Source: Rhizobacter sp.
GTDB taxonomy: Bacteria > Pseudomonadota > Gammaproteobacteria > Burkholderiales > Burkholderiaceae_C
Length of the DNA: 7,818 nt
Assembly (NCBI GenBank): GCA_025351675.1
Contig: JANXVK010000075.1
Span: 1 to 7,818, forward strand
Reading direction: 5' to 3'
Part shown: one piece after another, positions 1 to 6,430 of the stretch
Numbering within the stretch: the stretch's first letter is position 1
How the letters are laid out: each line of letters starts with the position of its first letter
Notes under the pieces: generated by a model
Databases searched by the model: none
Seen by the model: the letters and a program-made list of their open reading frames with translations, nothing else
Told to the model about the DNA's origin: nothing
Program-made: the position numbers and the translations under genes

Positions 1-376
1 CCCGATGCGGCTCGGCCTCGCGTCCTTCGACCCGCAGGAACATCGACGTGCCGTTGAAGAAGCCGCGCCGGGCATCGAGAAACGCGGCCCGCACCGACGT
101 ATCGAACGCGTAGACGAGGTAGCTGACCGTCAGCGCCGCGCGGCCCTCGCAGCGTGCGAGCCACGTCGCCTTGTCGAGTTGTTGCAGCGGCACCTCGCGC
201 GAACCCTGGCGCGCCGACAACCCCGACAGGTGGCGCGCGAACTCGCGCACCAAGTAGCTGCCGGGAATCCACGCCGGCAGGCTCAGGCGTTGCTCGGGCA
301 GCGGGTTCGCGATTCGCAGCGTGACGCGAAAGAGGTGGGCTCGGGGGTTGTGGGCCGTGATGGCATAAGAAATCAC
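1..376 (-). CDS. M61-family metallopeptidase (glycyl aminopeptidase-like), N-terminal part
   Basis: The minus strand stays open from a GTG at 374-376 to the left edge and gives 125 residues of a protein cut by the window. It matches the N-terminal beta domain of M61 peptidases: HLFRVTL at residues 14-20, LPAWIPGSYLVREFARHL at 33-50, and NGTSMFLRVEG at 108-118, which is typical of the bacterial branch. Family members have this N-domain, then a thermolysin-like zinc domain with HEXXH, then a PDZ domain; both of the latter lie outside the window, so catalytic competence cannot be judged. Known members release N-terminal glycine or alanine from peptides. The only in-frame stop upstream is TGA at 419-421 and no ATG lies between, so GTG is the best start. 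Homologues also begin a few residues before the conserved aromatic (here VISY), and a weak GGGTGA lies just upstream. The gene is divergent from the VirK-like gene. Confidence 0.88.
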   Translation of the reverse strand, partial: MISYAITAHNPRAHLFRVTLRIANPLPEQRLSLPAWIPGSYLVREFARHLSGLSARQGSREVPLQQLDKATWLARCEGRAALTVSYLVYAFDTSVRAAFLDARRGFFNGTSMFLRVEGREAEPHR

Positions 377-654
377 TTGGTCACCCGGTTCGAGAGAGGG
401 ATGACCCTGGTCCCCGGTTCAGGGGGGAGCGGCAAATGTTGATTCGTCGGTAGCATGAAGAAATAGAAGTTTACGAAGCCCGAGCGCTCCGCGCGGTCGG
501 AGCGTCATTCGCGGGCTGAATGAGGAGATGTCGTCATCCCTTTGAAGAACTCGATGGAAACACCCGCAACCGAGGCGGCGAGCCGCGCGCATCGGGGTGT
601 CCGCGAGAACCTGATCGGATCGACGCGCCGACAGGCCATCATTCAACCACGGCG
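377..654. other. Divergent intergenic region
   Basis: About 280 bp separate the divergent starts of the M61 peptidase and the VirK-like gene. I see no convincing coding sequence. An open frame from an ATG at 520 joins the VirK-like frame, but its 45 extra codons use AGG, AGA and TGT, resemble no family N-terminus and lack a ribosome binding site. The stretch around 451-475 is more AT-rich than the surroundings and could hold promoters for both directions. A TTGATT at 439-444 is a possible plus-strand -35 element, but the -10 match downstream is poor. One compact hairpin is listed separately. Confidence 0.5.
485..504. repeat. Short inverted repeat (7-bp stem, 6-base loop)
   Basis: CGCTCCG (485-491) pairs perfectly with CGGAGCG (498-504) around the loop CGCGGT. 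It lies in the divergent gap, about 110 bp from the peptidase start and 150 bp from the VirK-like start. No T-run follows on either strand, so it is not a typical intrinsic terminator. It could be an operator or a leader hairpin, or chance in GC-rich DNA. Confidence 0.3.
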
Positions 655-1740
655 ATGATCGCTTCTCTCTTTGCCATGTTCACGAACCGACCCGCACCGT
701 CAGATCGAAGCGCAGCAGATGCCCGCCGCCAGAGCCCAGCACACGTGTTGAGCCGGCTGTTGCAAGGGGTCCGCTACGCCCGGCCGGACGGGGTGCCCAT
801 GACGCGCCGCGCAATGGTCACCTGCTACCTGCGCTGCCTGCTGCATTTCGACGCATTTCTCGATTGGTTCAGCAACCCCGACAACCCCGCGTTGCTGGCC
901 GAACTCGCGCACCGGCCGTCGCTCGTCGCGTGCGTGCGCCGTCCGTACCTCAACAGCGGCTGGTCGGCCGCCCGCAAGATGGAGACCATTCGCAGGCACC
1001 ATCACCTCCTGAGCCACCAGTTCCCGCAGTTGTGGTTTGCCGCGGAGGCCTCGATCCTGGTCGCGCGGGTCAGCGACGAACTCGAATTGCGGATCGACAA
1101 GGCGCCGTGGTTCGAGCACGAGGGCGAGTTGACCTTCAGCCTGTTCCAAGGTGAGGTGCGGGTGTACTCGATCGTCTTCACGCTCGGGCGAACCGAAAGT
1201 CGGTGCGTCGCCTACGTCGGTGCGGTCCAAGGCATTGGAAGAGAGGATGCACTCGCGGTCTATCGCGCGATGACGCACCAGATGGAAGGATTGCGCCCCC
1301 GCGACCTCATCTTGACGGCATTCCGCCGGTTCTGCGTCGGCCTCGGCGTCAGCCGCATCTTGGCCATCGCCGACGACGCTTCGGTGAGCCGCAGCGCGTA
1401 CTTCGGCTCGGGGCGCAACCGGGTGTTCGCCAACTACAACCAAGTCTGGACCGAGAACGGTGGGCGAGAGATCGGAGGCGGCTTCTTCGAGATCGACGTG
1501 ATCGCGTCGCGCCGACCGCTCGAAGAGATCGCGTCGCGCAAGCGCGCCCAGTATCGGCGGCGCTACGAGTTGCTCGACGCGCTCGGCGAACGGATCGACG
1601 GCTGCCTGCCCGCGCTGCCATCGCATGCGGCGAAGTACTCGGCACTCGGGTCGACCCATATGTACGAACTGGGCAAGAGCCGGATTGCAGAGTTGCGCAG
1701 CGCGTCACGCCCGACCGCACAACATGCCGAGTCTTCGTGA
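655..1740 (+). CDS. VirK/YbjX (DUF535) family protein
   Basis: The 361-residue product matches the DUF535 family, which includes Salmonella VirK and E. coli YbjX. Recognisable blocks, in order, are RRPYLNSGW (95-103) followed by an Arg/His-rich helix, EGELTFSL (156-163), the VGAVQGIGRED turn (188-198), GLRPRDLIL (212-220), NYNQVWTENGG (260-270) and a basic stretch RKRAQYRRRYELL (295-307). There is no signal peptide or membrane segment, so it is probably cytoplasmic. The biochemical role of the family is not established; members have been linked to virulence, antimicrobial-peptide resistance and envelope lipid phenotypes. The start is uncertain: ATG 655 is preferred, ATG 676 is possible, and neither has a clear ribosome binding site. 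An ATG at 520 would add 45 non-conserved residues. The stop TGA overlaps the GTG start of the downstream methyltransferase, suggesting translational coupling. Confidence 0.85.
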   Translation: MIASLFAMFTNRPAPSDRSAADARRQSPAHVLSRLLQGVRYARPDGVPMTRRAMVTCYLRCLLHFDAFLDWFSNPDNPALLAELAHRPSLVACVRRPYLNSGWSAARKMETIRRHHHLLSHQFPQLWFAAEASILVARVSDELELRIDKAPWFEHEGELTFSLFQGEVRVYSIVFTLGRTESRCVAYVGAVQGIGREDALAVYRAMTHQMEGLRPRDLILTAFRRFCVGLGVSRILAIADDASVSRSAYFGSGRNRVFANYNQVWTENGGREIGGGFFEIDVIASRRPLEEIASRKRAQYRRRYELLDALGERIDGCLPALPSHAAKYSALGSTHMYELGKSRIAELRSASRPTAQHAESS

Positions 1741-2383
1741 CTTGGCTTGACGGGCTGCGCGGCAAGGGCCTGAAGCAGCGGCTGCTGAACCCGCACGACG
1801 AACTCTGGGACAGGCGCTTGGGTGTGCGCACCTTCGGCTTCATCCCCGCGGTCGGTGCGATCTCCGAAGCCAACTGGCACGGCCACTACGTCCCCACGCC
1901 GTACCGCGATGTCTTCTCGTTGCTGCGCCATGCAGGCGTGGGCCATGACGACGTGTTCGTCGATCTCGGCTGCGGCTTGGGCCGCGTGGTTTTCTCGGCC
2001 GCCGGCTCGGCGCGAAACGGGCGGTGGGGGTCGAGATCGATCCCCCGCTCACCGCGCGGTGCGTCGAGAGTGCCCGGCGCGGTGGCTATGCCGAGGGCAG
2101 CGTCGACTTCGTCTGCGCACCCGCCCAGACCTACTCTCATACCGACACCACGGTGCTGTTCATGTTCCACCCGTTCGGCGCTGGCACGATGCGCGAGGTC
2201 GTCGATGGCCTCGACGCCGCATTCGACGCACGCCCTCGCCCGCTGACCGTCATCTACCTGAACCCGGTGTTCGACGAGGTGCTGCTGGGTTCGCGGCATC
2301 TGAAACGGATCGAGCACTGGCCGCCTCGCGACGCGACGCGGTTCGGCGGCACGCGCTACGCAGTGTCGTTCTGGCGCGCCTGA
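1737..2383 (+). pseudogene. Class I SAM-dependent methyltransferase, single-base frameshift
   Basis: Two adjacent frames together encode one small methyltransferase. The first frame, from GTG 1737 (overlapping the VirK-like stop as GTGA), gives 89 residues with GHYVPTPY (49-56) and SAM-binding motif I VDLGCGLGR (75-83). The second frame continues from about 2006 with RLGAKRAVGVEIDPP, where E and D form the acidic end of strand beta-2. It goes on to LFMFHPFGAGTM and YLNPVF and ends at TGA 2381-2383. Restoring one C in GCCGCC|CGG near 2003-2004 joins them into a normal protein of about 215 residues. Both halves look conserved, so this is either a recent disabling mutation or a sequencing or assembly error. 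As read, translation runs out of frame to a stop at 2244-2246, giving about 169 residues whose last 80 are Arg/Ser-rich nonsense. The substrate cannot be predicted. Confidence 0.82.
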
Positions 2384-2399
2384 GTCTTCTCGCCTGATA

Positions 2400-2425
2400 C
2401 TCCGGGTTCTCTCCGGAGCGCGGAG
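2400..2425 (+). promoter_or_regulatory. Two mutually exclusive hairpins in the cydA leader
   Basis: The 60-bp gap before cydA contains CTCCGG (2400-2405) pairing with CCGGAG (2413-2418) over a 7-base loop. The same central CTCCG (2411-2415) can instead pair with CGGAG (2421-2425) over a 5-base loop. The two hairpins share bases and cannot form together. No T-run follows, so neither is a standard terminator. They end 6 bases before the AAGGAA ribosome binding site at 2432-2437. I see no FNR/ANR-like TTGAT-N4-ATCAA site in the gap. A regulatory role is inference only. Confidence 0.3.
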
Positions 2426-2443
2426 CCGAGCAAGGAAACAACC

Positions 2444-3856
2444 ATGGACGCCTTAATCCTGGCCCGCATGCAGTTCGCGGCCAACATCACGTTCCACATC
2501 CTGTTCCCGACGATCAGCATCGGGCTGGGGTGGTTGTTGCTGTTCTTTCGCGTGCGCTGGCTGAAAACACGCCACGGGTCCGACAAGGCGCTCGCCCAAG
2601 GCTGGCTCGACGCCTACCGTTTCTGGACCAAGGTGTTCGCGCTCAGCTTCGCGCTTGGCGTGGTCAGCGGCATCACGATGAGTTTCCAGTTCGGCACCAA
2701 CTGGCCGGGCTTCATGGAGCGGGCCGGCAACATCGCCGGGCCGTTGCTCGGCTACGAGGTGCTGACCGCGTTCTTCCTCGAAGCCGGCTTCCTCGGCATC
2801 ATGCTATTCGGGCACGGCAAGGTCAGCGAGCGCGTGCACTTCATGTCAACCGCGCTGGTCGCGTTCGGCACCACGCTCTCGGCGTTTTGGATCCTCGCGC
2901 TGAACTCGTGGATGCAGACGCCCGCCGGGCACGAGGTCATCGACGGCGTCTACCACGTCAAGAGCTGGGTCGACGTGATCTTCAACCCGTCGTTCCCGTA
3001 CCGCTTCACGCACATGCTGCTGGCCTCGGGGCTGACCTGCGCGTTTCTGCTCGTCGGGCTGTCGGCATGGCAGGTGCTGCGCGGCGTCGGCCAGCGTTCG
3101 GCGCCGCGCGTGATGCGGGTCGGGCTGACGGTCGCGGCGCTGCTGATCCCGGTGCAGATTTTCGTCGGCGACCTGCACGGCCTGAACACGCTGGAACACC
3201 AGCCCGCCAAGATCGCCGCGATGGAGGGCGTCTGGGAGACCGAGCGCGGTGCACCGCTGCTGCTGTTCGCCGTGCCCGACGCGGCCGAGCGCAAGAACCA
3301 CTTCGAAATCGCGATCCCGAAGGTCGCGAGCCTGATCCTCACCCACGAGCTCGACGGCGAGATCAAGGGCTTGAATTCGTTCGGCGACGCGCACCCGCCG
3401 GCGCTGCCGGTGTTCTTCGCGTTTCGCATCATGGTCGGCGTCGGTATGCTGATGCTTGGCGTGAGCTGGCTCGGCTGGTGGCTGTATCGGCGTGCGAAAT
3501 GGCAGCCGGCGGCGCTGCCGCGCGTACTGCTGTGGACCTTCGCGTCGATGACGTTCTCGGGCTGGGTCGCGACCGTCGCCGGCTGGTACGTCACCGAGAT
3601 CGGCCGCCAGCCTTTCATCATCTACGGCCTGCTGCGCACCGCCGACGTGGTCTCGACCGTGCCGTCGTCGATGATCGGGCTGACCCTGGCGCTGTACATC
3701 GTGCTGTACCTCGCGCTGATCGTCGCCTACATGACGGTGCTCAAGTACATGGCCGAGAAGCCCGAAGAGGTGCTGGCCGAGGAGGCGCGCGATCGGGCCG
3801 CCACGCCAGCGGGCGCGTCCACCACCGCGGCCATCTCCACCGGGGGCGCCGCATGA
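2444..3856 (+). CDS. cydA: Cytochrome bd-type ubiquinol oxidase subunit I (short Q-loop, CIO-like)
   Basis: This 470-residue inner-membrane subunit binds quinol and the hemes of a bd oxidase, which reduces O2 to water without pumping protons. By correspondence with E. coli CydA, His18 matches the b595 ligand and His190 and Met330 match the b558 ligands. Glu105 and Glu113 match the conserved membrane glutamates, Lys256 and Glu261 the quinol-site pair, and Arg328 the conserved arginine. GRQP lies at 387-390. The protein is shorter than E. coli CydA (about 520) because the C-terminal part of the Q-loop is missing, as in CioA-type cyanide-insensitive oxidases. Several hydrophobic segments fit the usual nine-helix topology. 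The start ATG has AAGGAA seven bases upstream. The C-terminus ends in an Ala/Thr-rich tail. Its stop overlaps the cydB start, so the two are co-translated. All key residues are present, so it should be functional. Confidence 0.96.
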   Translation: MDALILARMQFAANITFHILFPTISIGLGWLLLFFRVRWLKTRHGSDKALAQGWLDAYRFWTKVFALSFALGVVSGITMSFQFGTNWPGFMERAGNIAGPLLGYEVLTAFFLEAGFLGIMLFGHGKVSERVHFMSTALVAFGTTLSAFWILALNSWMQTPAGHEVIDGVYHVKSWVDVIFNPSFPYRFTHMLLASGLTCAFLLVGLSAWQVLRGVGQRSAPRVMRVGLTVAALLIPVQIFVGDLHGLNTLEHQPAKIAAMEGVWETERGAPLLLFAVPDAAERKNHFEIAIPKVASLILTHELDGEIKGLNSFGDAHPPALPVFFAFRIMVGVGMLMLGVSWLGWWLYRRAKWQPAALPRVLLWTFASMTFSGWVATVAGWYVTEIGRQPFIIYGLLRTADVVSTVPSSMIGLTLALYIVLYLALIVAYMTVLKYMAEKPEEVLAEEARDRAATPAGASTTAAISTGGAA

Positions 3857-4857
3857 ACATGATGACCTTCGATACCGCGCTGCCGATCATCTTCATGGCG
3901 CTGATGGGCATCTCGATGCTCATCTACGTCGTCAGCGACGGCTACGACCTCGGCGTGGGCATGCTGATGCACCGCGCCACCGATGCCGAGAAGGACGTGA
4001 TGATCGCCTCGATCGGCCCGTTCTGGGACGCCAACGAAACGTGGCTCGTGCTCGGCGTCGGCATCCTGCTGGTCGCGTTCCCGCGCGCGCATGGCGTGGT
4101 GCTGGGCGAGCTCTACCTGCCGGTCACGTTCATGCTGATCGGGCTGACGCTGCGCGGGGTCGCGTTCGACTTCCGCGTCAAGGCGAAGGACAAGCACAAA
4201 CAGACCTGGGACCGCCTCTTCTTCGCCGGCTCGACGCTTGCCGCGGTCTCGCAGGGCTGGATGCTGGGTCGCTACGTGAGCGGCTTCGGCACCGGCTGGA
4301 ACTACCCGCTGTTTGCGGCGGCGATCGCGGTCGCGCTGCCGATGGCCTATGTGCTGATGGGCGCGACCTGGCTGGTGATGAAGACGGAGGGCGAGTTGCA
4401 GCAGCGCGCGGTTCACTGGGCCAGGATCGCCTGGCTGCCGATGGTCGGCGGCATGGTGCTGATCTCGATGGCCACCCCTTGGGTCAGCGAGATCGTGCGC
4501 CAGCGCTGGTTCGCGCTGCCCGAGATCATCGCGCTGATGGCGATCCCGCTGATGACCGGCATCGCGCTGCTCGCGGTGCGCTGGCTGCTCAACACCGACG
4601 CGGTGCGCGGCCCGCTGTGCTGGTTGCCGTTCGTGCTGCAGATCGTGGTGTTCGTGCTCGGCTTTCTCGGTCTGGCCTACAGCATCTACCCGTTCGTCGT
4701 GATCGGGCAGATGACGATCTGGCAGGCCGCGAGCAGCCCGGCGGCGCTGAAGGTGATCCTGATCGGCGTGTGCATCTCGGTGCCGGCGATCGCCGGCTAC
4801 ACGATCTTTTCGTACCGCGTCTTCCGGGGCAAGACCGGGGAGCTGAAGTACGCGTGA
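3853..4857 (+). CDS. cydB: Cytochrome bd-type ubiquinol oxidase subunit II
   Basis: The 334-residue integral membrane partner of CydA. The N-terminal helix carries DGYDLGVGML (29-38) with the conserved Asp29, followed by GPFWDANETWLV (55-66); both are hallmarks of CydB. The form with Glu at 62 suits the CioB-like branch. Hydrophobic segments continue to the C-terminus. The start ATG overlaps the cydA stop as ATGA, with a GGGGGC stretch upstream; Met3 and Met4 are alternative starts that change little. The same frame is open far upstream inside cydA, but that part is Arg-rich shadow sequence. No small CydX- or DUF2474-like subunit gene fits in the 29 bp before the next gene. The pair presumably supports respiration at low O2 or when heme-copper oxidases are inhibited. 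Confidence 0.96.
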   Translation: MNMMTFDTALPIIFMALMGISMLIYVVSDGYDLGVGMLMHRATDAEKDVMIASIGPFWDANETWLVLGVGILLVAFPRAHGVVLGELYLPVTFMLIGLTLRGVAFDFRVKAKDKHKQTWDRLFFAGSTLAAVSQGWMLGRYVSGFGTGWNYPLFAAAIAVALPMAYVLMGATWLVMKTEGELQQRAVHWARIAWLPMVGGMVLISMATPWVSEIVRQRWFALPEIIALMAIPLMTGIALLAVRWLLNTDAVRGPLCWLPFVLQIVVFVLGFLGLAYSIYPFVVIGQMTIWQAASSPAALKVILIGVCISVPAIAGYTIFSYRVFRGKTGELKYA

Positions 4858-4877
4858 TCGGGTAAAGATCGGGTAAA
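4856..4877 (+). repeat. 11-bp tandem duplication between cydB and the aldolase gene
   Basis: GATCGGGTAAA occurs twice in direct succession (4856-4866 and 4867-4877). The first copy begins inside the cydB stop codon and the second runs into the AAGAGG ribosome binding site of the aldolase gene. The two copies are identical, so the duplication may be recent. It lengthens the spacer by 11 bp and adds a TAA. Confidence 0.75.
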
Positions 4878-4886
4878 AGAGGCGTC

Positions 4887-5681
4887 ATGATCAAGAACAC
4901 CTTCAAGCAGGCTCTCAAAGACGGCAAGCCGCAAATCGGCCTGTGGGCCAGCTTCGCCGACCCGTACATCGCCGAGGCGCTCGCCACGACCGGCTTCGAC
5001 TGGCTGCTGCTCGACGGCGAACACGCGCCGAACGACCTGCGCTCGGTGCTCGGCCAGCTGCAAGCCGTCGCCCCTTATCCGACCCACCCGATCGTGCGCC
5101 CGCCGATCGGCGACGTGGTGCTGATCAAGCAGTACCTCGAGATCGGCGCGCAGACGCTGCTGATCCCGATGGTCGACACCGCCGAACAGGCCGCGCGCAT
5201 GGTCGCGGCCACGCGCTACCCGCCGCGCGGCGTGCGCGGCGTGGGCAGTGCCGGCGCGCGCTCGTCGCGCTGGAGCGATGTGCCGCACTACCTGCATTGC
5301 GCCGACGACGAGATGTGCGTGCTGGTCCAGGTCGAAACCATGACCGGCCTGGCGAACCTGGCCGGGATCGCCGCGGTCGACGGTGTCGACGGCGTGTTCT
5401 TCGGCCCGGCCGATCTGTCGGCATCGATGGGATTTCTCGGCCAGCCGGCACATCCCGAGGTGGTGGCCGCGCTCACGCAAGGCATCACGACGGTGCGCGC
5501 TGCGGGCAAGGCGCCGGGCATCCTGATGACCGACAACGCTGCCTCGCAGTATTACCTCGACCAGGGCGCGCTGTTCGTCGCGGTCGGGGTTGACGCGATG
5601 ATGCTGGTGCAGGCCGCGAAGGCGCTCGCCGCCACGTTCAAGCGCGGCGCGGCGGGCGCGGCGCCGGCGTCGTACGCCTGA
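4887..5681 (+). CDS. hpaI: HpcH/HpaI family class II pyruvate aldolase (HpaI-like)
   Basis: The 264-residue product closely resembles E. coli HpaI/HpcH, a divalent-metal-dependent aldolase. That enzyme cleaves 4-hydroxy-2-oxoheptane-1,7-dioate to pyruvate and succinate semialdehyde at the end of homoprotocatechuate degradation. Shared blocks include PQIGLW (15-20), [14 protein letters not shown] (37-50), [15 protein letters not shown] (115-129), VLVQVET (145-151) and [12 protein letters not shown] (171-182). The catalytic and metal residues are all present: His46, Arg71, Glu150 and Asp176, each one position after the E. coli numbering. No other hpa pathway gene is nearby, so the substrate is uncertain; related enzymes act on 2-keto-3-deoxy sugar acids (RhmA, GarL), and all are promiscuous. 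AAGAGG lies four bases before the ATG. The gene is 29 bp after cydB in the same direction and may share its transcript. The Ala-rich tail after about residue 253 is not conserved. Confidence 0.88.
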   Translation: MIKNTFKQALKDGKPQIGLWASFADPYIAEALATTGFDWLLLDGEHAPNDLRSVLGQLQAVAPYPTHPIVRPPIGDVVLIKQYLEIGAQTLLIPMVDTAEQAARMVAATRYPPRGVRGVGSAGARSSRWSDVPHYLHCADDEMCVLVQVETMTGLANLAGIAAVDGVDGVFFGPADLSASMGFLGQPAHPEVVAALTQGITTVRAAGKAPGILMTDNAASQYYLDQGALFVAVGVDAMMLVQAAKALAATFKRGAAGAAPASYA

Positions 5682-5689
5682 GGCCTTTA

Positions 5690-6421
5690 TCAGCCTTTGC
5701 CGCTGCGGCTGGCGAGCAGTCGCTTCTCGACTTCTTCGGGCGGCAGCGCACCGGGCACGCGCTTGCCGTCCTCGAACACCAGCGCCGGTGTGCCGTTGAC
5801 GCGGTACTTCTTCGCCATCGCGAGGTTGCGCTGCAGCACCGAGGTGTCGCAGTTGCCCATGCTGCGCGGCGCGGCTTCGCCCTTGATCATCCAGTCGCGC
5901 CAAGCAGCGCTGTTGTCCTTCGCGCACCAGATGTTGCGCGACTTGTCGGCCGAATCGTTGCCGAGGATCGGCAGCAAAAAGGTGTAGACCGTGACGTCCT
6001 TGACCTGCTGCATCTCGGTCTCGAACTTCTTGCAGTAACCGCAGTTCGGGTCGGCGAACACGACCAGCTTGCGCGCGCCGGTGCCCTGCTTCCAGACGAT
6101 CGCGTCTTTCAGCGGCAACGAGGCGAAGTCGATCGCGGTGATCTTGTCGATGCGCGCCTGGGTGACATCGGTGCGCGTCTTCGTCTCGATGAGGTTGCCC
6201 TGGATCACGTGATCACCGCGCTCATCGGTGTAGACGATCTCGGTGCCGATGCGCACCTCGTACAGGCCCGGGATCGGCGTCTTGCTGACCTCGTCGATCT
6301 TTGGGAAGTCGGGCAGCCGCTCGGCCAGGTTCTTGCGAATCACCGCCTCTTGGGCAAAGGCCGCATGGGCGAAGGTCAGGCTCAGTGTGAGCGCCAAGGT
6401 CGAGCGCAACAGGGTTTTCAT
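5690..6421 (-). CDS. dsbC: DsbC-type periplasmic thiol:disulfide isomerase
   Basis: A 243-residue secreted protein that rearranges wrong disulfides in periplasmic proteins and is kept reduced by DsbD in known systems. Residues 1-23 form a signal peptide, with probable cleavage after AFA. The N-terminal dimerisation domain follows (about 25-85, with GLYEV and GNLIE), then a thioredoxin fold with the active site CGYC at 127-130 preceded by FADPN. The cis-proline loop is GTP (210-212). Cys166 and Cys191 match the second, structural disulfide of E. coli DsbC. The length is normal for the family. AAGGA overlaps the stop codon of the upstream hydroxylase and sits five bases before this ATG, so coupled translation from one operon is likely. 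The 3' end faces the aldolase gene with only 8 bp between the stops and no clear terminator. Confidence 0.95.
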   Translation of the reverse strand: MKTLLRSTLALTLSLTFAHAAFAQEAVIRKNLAERLPDFPKIDEVSKTPIPGLYEVRIGTEIVYTDERGDHVIQGNLIETKTRTDVTQARIDKITAIDFASLPLKDAIVWKQGTGARKLVVFADPNCGYCKKFETEMQQVKDVTVYTFLLPILGNDSADKSRNIWCAKDNSAAWRDWMIKGEAAPRSMGNCDTSVLQRNLAMAKKYRVNGTPALVFEDGKRVPGALPPEEVEKRLLASRSGKG

Positions 6422-6430
6422 GGCAATCCT

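Noticed and set aside
5..442. 145-residue plus-strand open frame at the left end
   Set aside because: It is Arg/Gln-rich and lies opposite the clearly conserved M61 peptidase N-terminus on the minus strand.
528..545. Five-codon mini-ORF preceded by GAGGAG
   Set aside because: The purine run directly abuts the ATG with no spacing, and the peptide (MSSSL) has no support as a gene.
520..654. N-terminal extension of the VirK-like protein from ATG 520
   Set aside because: There is no ribosome binding site, the codons are atypical (AGG, AGA, TGT) and the residues resemble no family N-terminus.
700..1659. 319-residue minus-strand open frame opposite the VirK-like gene
   Set aside because: The plus strand encodes a recognisable DUF535 protein. 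The antisense product is rich in Arg, Ala, Asp and Glu with no family motif, as expected in GC-rich DNA.
2004..2030. Programmed ribosomal frameshift in the methyltransferase gene
   Set aside because: No slippery heptamer with a downstream stem is evident, and the family is normally encoded in one frame. A mutation or sequence error is simpler.
2530..3852. Upstream open extension of the cydB frame, giving a 775-residue ORF
   Set aside because: This part overlaps cydA in another frame and is Arg-rich nonsense; CydB homology starts exactly at ATG 3853. It is not a fusion protein.
4797..5927. 376-residue minus-strand open frame across cydB, the aldolase gene and dsbC
   Set aside because: It spans the ends of three well-supported genes and has only low-complexity Arg/Ala/His composition.
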